Source: Arachis hypogaea (taxonomy: Eukaryota; Streptophyta; Magnoliopsida; Fabales; Fabaceae). Taken from it: a stretch of 64,000 nucleotides of DNA. The notes beneath the pieces are model-generated. The model was not told where the DNA came from and did not search any database. It saw only the letters and a program-made list of their open reading frames with translations. Position numbers and translations under genes: made by a program. Location of the stretch: positions 64,419,772 through 64,483,771 of the forward strand of contig NC_092051.1 in assembly GCF_003086295.3 (NCBI RefSeq), read 5' to 3'. Below, piece by piece: positions 59,411-64,000 of this stretch. Each line of letters opens with the position of its first letter. The stretch's first letter is position 1.

Positions 59411-61290
59411 TGATGACATGTAATCATGTCATATTTTTCTATGCTTTTTCATACAAAAAATTGATAATTAGTGCTTAAATATTGCATTCTTTTATGCTCA
59501 AATGGTATATTTCCTTGATCTTTTAATTTTATAAATTTGGTAGGAAATAAGAAGAAAAAGAAGCACAAAATAAGCTAAAAAGGAGTAAAAAAAGAGCTTT
59601 GGGGCACACTTTGGAGCCTTAGGCCACGCTTTTAAAAGCGTGGCCCATGACCAAATCAAGGAAGTATGAACGATCAGCACACAAAGCTCAGTTCACTAAG
59701 TGAACTTAGCTTTGCCGTACAAAAAAAATGTGCTTGGACGCAAGAAATTTCGCTAAGTTAAAATTTGGGCGTTTACAGCATGACCATGCCTCCTTCAAAG
59801 AGCAATAACTAAGCTACAGACGTCCAATTGATGTACTTCCAGTTGCGTTGGAAAGCTGACATTCACAGCTTTCCAACGATGTATCATAGTCCATATTTGG
59901 CACGAAATTGAGGAACAAGTAAAATGCATCTTTAAGGGCAAAAAATAAGCAAAAAAATCAGCCAATGCTTCCACCAAGGCTCGAAGGGGGAGACACAAGG
60001 AAAACAAGGAATGCAAGAAAAGAGTGCTCAGTTCACTTTTTCAACTTAGCTTTTTCGGGCTCCTCCCCAAAGAAAATCAAAGTGCAACATTTGAAAAAGG
60101 CCTCCACCAAAGTTCGAACCCAAGACCCCACACTCAAGCAAGGCGCTACACAAGGGGCCCAACTGAGCACTATCTTCCCCCCACTCTCCACACTTTGGCA
60201 CGCTAGGAAGCACACAAAGGAGGCTGGGACACACAAGTTGACACGGACAGCAACATTGGGGTGCTCAGTTTGGTTTTCCAACTGAGTCTTCCCTGGGAGG
60301 TGCAATATTGGGCCAAATTTCAACTAAAATTCCAATTAAATTCAATTCTTCACCAAATTGAATCAAGGCCAACAAACCCATCTCTCTTCAAATCTAAAGC
60401 AAGCAAAGCCCACATCATCACTCAAAGGCACAAGAACAAGCTAGAATTAGGATTTTCATTTAATTTGTTTTTCATTTCAATTTCATTTTATTTTGTAAAA
60501 ACCCTATATAAAGGCATCACTCTCATTTTCAAAAAGGGAGCTCGATTAGAAAGGAGGCTAGCTCCAATAGGGAGTTGTGCACTCTTTAGTTTTTATTTTG
60601 CTTTCTCTCTTAGTTTTCTTTTCTGTTTTGAAATTTTGGATTGAGATTGGAAGGAATTCTGTTTTCATTCTCCATCTGCAACTTCTCTTGTTCTTCTTTT
60701 GTAATTTACTCTTCCATTTTTCATTTTGCAATTGTTCTTGTTGGATCAAGGAAGGATTTGAGATCTAGAATTGTTATCTAGTCTCTTCCACTCCTGAGAT
60801 CTTGAACCACTTTTAAATTGCTGTAAATTAAGCATTGCTTTTCTGTCTTAAAATTCTTCAAGGCATTTTACTCTTCTGTTTAGATCTGTTGCATGATTTT
60901 GCATCTTTTACTTCTCTGTTTGATTGCTATCTATACTTTCCTGTTGAATTTTAATTTCCAGCACCCACTCCCCTTTATATTTCATGCAATTTACATTTCT
61001 TGTCATTTAAGATTCTTGCAATTTACATTTCTTGCTCTTTAAGTTACTTGTCAATTTACATTCTGTAACTTTAAATTCATTGCCATTTACTTTCTGTTGG
61101 CTACAATTTCACACAATTCACTCAATGTTAGCTTGGCTAAACTAATCACCCACTAAAGTTGCTTGATCTATCAATCCCTGTGGGATCGACCTCACTCTAA
61201 GTGAGTTTTACTACTTGATACGACCCGGTACACTTGCCGGTGAGTTTTTGGTGTTTTGGAAATTCATTTTTCCACAAAAATATCCCATCA
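59411..61290 (+). mobile_element. LTR3 of composite E/F
   Basis: 1880 bp, TGATGACATGTAATC...ATATCCCATCA. Perfect 24-base palindrome at 59622-59645 (half-site GGCCACGCTTTT). TATATAAAGG at 60505-60514 is probably the promoter. TTCGAAC blocks near 59980 and 60114. No PBS follows: the sequence passes straight into element K. Confidence 0.85.
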
Positions 61291-61528
61291 ACAAAATAAT
61301 AAGCTAACTAAAATCCCACTTTAGCAATAGAGTGAAGTTCTTCTGGTTTTTCTAACTCTGTGTGAATCCTATGCCGTTGCTTGATTGAATATACGAGAGA
61401 AACAATTTTCTCCTATTGGTCTTTCAAGTCTATTAACTGTTTGACATATTGTGTCAACTAACCCTCTGACCATATTTTAGTATGAGTATATTCAATCTTC
61501 AATTAGACTGTTTGTGATTGTGCAGATC

Positions 61529-62635
61529 ATGGAGGGGAACTCAACAAATTCCAGTAAGCAGGGGAGTAATATCCCCACCTTAGATGATAATGCAACCCAT
61601 ACTTTGAAGCACCCACTAGTCACCATGAACGACGTTGCTCAATGGTTTGAAGCTTTCCCACAAGGAAACATCATCGGATGGGAAGAACTAATGAGTGAAC
61701 TCCTAGCCAAGTTGAAACCACCTCAGGAAATTGTTAAACCAGAGGCAGAAGTGCAACCATTCACACGAGAGATGGAAATTGAAGGTGTCAGTGCAATCAT
61801 GGCCCAAAGCAAGCAGATGCATCAACAACTTCTGCAACAACTAGAACTGATGGACAGAAAAATCAATGAGCTACGAACTGCTGTGGCAAATACACATAAC
61901 CTACCTCAAAATCTCCATGGAGGGAATCAATCTGGAAAAAGTTTTGGAACAATTAACTGTGAGCAACAAAATAATGAGCAATTACACTCTCCAAATAGTA
62001 CCTCAAGCATGTTCCAACACAAGTTTCAAGGTGATGTGTACAACCCACCATGGAGGACTCATTCCAACTGGAGGAGGAGTGAACCCCAAAATCAAGGATC
62101 AAGGGACCTCAATTACAACAACCCCAACTTCACAAACCAGCAAAAACATCACCATACCAACAACAACTATTACACACCACCACAACACCTACCATTCCAA
62201 CCCCATCACACCTCACAATTTTCCCAAAACAACTTTCAACAACCATCTTATTTTATACAACCACAACCAAATCTAGGCTCTCAAAGAATCTTTAGTCTAG
62301 AGGTAATGATGGAAAATTTCATGAAAATTCAAGAGATGGCAAGACAAGATCAAGAAGCAACAAGTAGAGAGCAAGAAGCTTCAATCAGAAAACTTGAAAG
62401 GCAAACGGCACAACTGGCTAAGTACCTTGCAGAAATGGGTGCGGAGAGGGTAAATACTTCCCCCAGAGCCACTGAAGACAACCTGAAAGACAATGAGAAA
62501 GTTGCCAGGTGTGAGAAAGGGAAAGCAATCATAGAGGTAAGTGAGAAGAGGACTATGAGAAAAGAAACAATCATCAAAGAAAAGCCCACAGTAAGAGGAG
62601 GGAATCAAAGGCAACAGAAGCCTCAGCTTCCATGA
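61529..62635 (+). CDS. Shortened gag-like ORF of element K
   Basis: 368 codons without a stop from ATG 61529 (MEGNSTNSSKQGS). Compared with D, WFEAFPQGNIIGWEELMSEL and LAKLKPPQEIVKPEAEVQ keep the centre of the gag domain. The following ESLYEAWERY part is gone, rejoining in frame at IEGVSAIMAQSKQMHQQ. The protease and integrase tail are also deleted, leaving only a VRGGN...PQLP end. The rest is Gln/Asn/His-rich (MFQHKFQGDVYNPPWRTHS, HHTNNNYYTPPQHLP), with a coiled coil (QEASIRKLERQTAQLAKYL). Capsid function is unlikely without the lost helices; RNA or protein binding is possible. It is the only gag-derived frame here without a stop. Confidence 0.7.
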   Translation: MEGNSTNSSKQGSNIPTLDDNATHTLKHPLVTMNDVAQWFEAFPQGNIIGWEELMSELLAKLKPPQEIVKPEAEVQPFTREMEIEGVSAIMAQSKQMHQQLLQQLELMDRKINELRTAVANTHNLPQNLHGGNQSGKSFGTINCEQQNNEQLHSPNSTSSMFQHKFQGDVYNPPWRTHSNWRRSEPQNQGSRDLNYNNPNFTNQQKHHHTNNNYYTPPQHLPFQPHHTSQFSQNNFQQPSYFIQPQPNLGSQRIFSLEVMMENFMKIQEMARQDQEATSREQEASIRKLERQTAQLAKYLAEMGAERVNTSPRATEDNLKDNEKVARCEKGKAIIEVSEKRTMRKETIIKEKPTVRGGNQRQQKPQLP

Positions 62636-64000
62636 TCAGAGGATTAAGGATGTCAAGCTAATGACAATAAAAGAGCGCTTGTTGGGAGGTAACCATCATT
62701 TCATATCTATTTCAATAAAAAGGTTAATTAGTTTATTCCATATTGCAAGAAGATAAGTTTGGTGTTGCACACCAAAACAATCTAAGGGAGAATGAAGGAT
62801 TCTAAGTTTGGTGTTCCACCAAAATTTCATCATAAAATGCATTCTCACTTTCTGCATAATGCTAGCTTCAAGCATTTAGATAAACTAGTTAACTATTCTG
62901 CTGTTTCCTAAGTTTTCAGCTTTAATTGCTTTTGAAAAAAAAAAGAAAAAGAGTTTTACACATGGTTAATCTGATGCACAAGGACCATTGGCAAGGTACT
63001 AAGTTTGGTGTTCCCACACCAAAGTAAGTTCAAAAGCCCACAAATAAATCATGCATGCTAACCATTTTTCAAGTGCTTGGGGAACAAGCAACTTTCAATA
63101 TCACTGTAGAGTACCATACAAACTTTTGGGAAGATTTAGCATCATCAATCAAAGAGATGAAAGAGGAATGTGAACACCAGCAATGATGATGAGGAAGAGG
63201 ATAGCAAGTAAACTCCAAAATGTTGTATTGTTCATTATCAGATACTGCTGTGATTGAAAATGATATGATACCCCTATCTGTCTTTCTGTCTAGTATAGTT
63301 TTTCTGTAATTCAATAATCAAGATGCTTGATCATTTACAATACTATACTCTCCAAAACTTGTTTGCAATCAATATTTCAAAAATGCATCACATGAAAGTT
63401 CTTTGAAAAGAAGGATTGATGAATTAAACAATTTTGAGGCAAGCAAAAGATTAGGAGAAGTGGTGGTTCTAGTTGTGTGATTATGTATTGAGGTTGCATG
63501 CTTATGAAAACTTGCATGGGAGCTCATAGGCGGGACATAGAGTTCAAAGAAGTGTTGTGAAGATTCTCAAACATTTATTGATCCAAGAAGCAGCAAACAA
63601 AACAAAAGAAAATAAAGAAAATACAAAACCAAAAAGAACATGGCCCAAGGCTCTGAGCATCAATTACTAGGCAGAAAAGAAGAAAGAAACAAGAACTCAA
63701 AGAGTTGTTATCCTAGTAAATGCTTGTGGTCGAATTGTGTCAAAGAGAGAGGCTTGAGTAAGTAAATCCTTAGGGGTGCTTTAACACCTAATACCTTAAA
63801 ACCAACTAGTTTAGGAATATTGATTGAAAGCTTATCTAAAAAGCCGCTTTGAGACATGACACTTAGAGTCAAGGCCAAAGCACAGCAACTCTAAGCTGCT
63901 TCAAGGTGATTACCTATAGAGAGATCTCCATGATATCATTTGGATGAAAGTCCTAGGACATAAGACTTCCAATATGTAAGGACTAGTAAGCACTGAAGCC
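62636..64000 (+). other. 3' noncoding region of element K
   Basis: No gene is seen. Two TTTGGTGT/ACACCAAA hairpins (62758-62776 with loop TGC, 63004-63023 with loop TCCC), matching those of D. The 3' 'CTGAGCATCA' block is at 63646 and 'AAATGCTTGTGGTC' at 63718. Confidence 0.65.

Larger units (their letters stand above)
49947..61290 (+). mobile_element. Composite E/F: three LTRs and two internal regions
   Basis: LTR1 (49947-51461), internal E (51462-54697), LTR2 (54698-56292), internal F (56293-59410), LTR3 (59411-61290). E and F internal regions are clearly the same family along their length. LTR1 has a different U3. The outer flanks TATTG and ACAAA do not match, so the whole did not insert as one unit. 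Unequal recombination between related elements is the simplest origin. Confidence 0.8.
61291..64000 (+). mobile_element. Element K: D-related internal region, incomplete at both ends
   Basis: It starts abruptly after LTR3, matching D's internal sequence from the 'CTAGCAATAGAGTG' stretch on. It holds a gag-like ORF, the post-ORF hairpin (62652-62665), three AAGTTTGGTGT sites (62755, 62805, 63001) and the stem TGCTTG-GGGAA-CAAGCA (63074-63090). CAAGGCTCTGAGCATCA is at 63646-63662. Its 5' LTR and PBS are missing and its 3' LTR would lie beyond the window. Confidence 0.75.

Noticed and set aside
49942..61295. Target duplication for the E/F composite
   Set aside because: TATTG and ACAAA do not match, and no shifted choice of LTR ends produces a match.

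Overview
This window is plant nuclear heterochromatin, almost certainly from a legume. The 'TGATGAGCGGATAATTTATACGC' LTR style, the gag/protease sequences and the plant-transposon-domain ORF are familiar from Arachis (peanut) repeats (recognition from memory; no search was run). I see no host gene. Essentially all 64 kb can be assigned to nested LTR retrotransposons, most of them Athila-like Ty3/gypsy elements primed by tRNA-Asp. Three other layers are Tekay/Del-like LTRs and one broken Ty1/copia element.

Layout, left to right. 1-2808: 3' end of an element (I) with a long palindromic tandem array and a truncated LTR. 2809-12656: element A (gag-protease plus ORF2, both broken). 12657-13294: minus-strand LTR fragment J. 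13295-33852: minus-strand Tekay-like element G (gag remnant, initiator-Met PBS, PPT, about 3.6-kb LTR). G is split by solo LTR C (17174-18732) and by element B (19611-31378, TSD ACACT). B itself carries a solo LTR (26908-28656, TSD AGGAG). 33853-34140 and 47881-48333: two halves of a minus-strand copia element. They are separated by a solo Tekay-like LTR, H (34141-47875, TSD CCAAG), which holds element D (34785-43759, TSD CCTAC) and a minus-strand solo LTR (46008-47499, TSD ACCCC). 48334-49946: LTR and PBS of element L. 49947-61290: a composite with three LTRs and two internal regions (E and F) encoding an unfamiliar coiled-coil protein. 61291-64000: element K, with a shortened but open gag-like ORF.

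No reverse transcriptase or RNase H is visible anywhere, so every Athila-like copy here would depend on proteins supplied in trans. These otherwise different non-autonomous families share a kit of noncoding parts. (1) Inverted-repeat cassettes in U3, leader or 3' region, with a different core in each family (GGCGTTTAACGCC, GGCGTGCCACGCC, GTGCGTACGCAC, GCTCAGTT/AACTGAGC). (2) Two hairpins at the end of U5 whose stems change in compensatory fashion between families. (3) A paired hairpin just after the main ORF. (4) A 3' 'CTNTGAGCATCA' block. (5) A GCTTG-GGGA-CAAGC stem-loop followed by TTTAAGTTTGGTGTTG at the 3' LTR junction, repeated inside the elements. This shared cis-acting kit, rather than any protein, is the most interesting candidate for an undescribed system.
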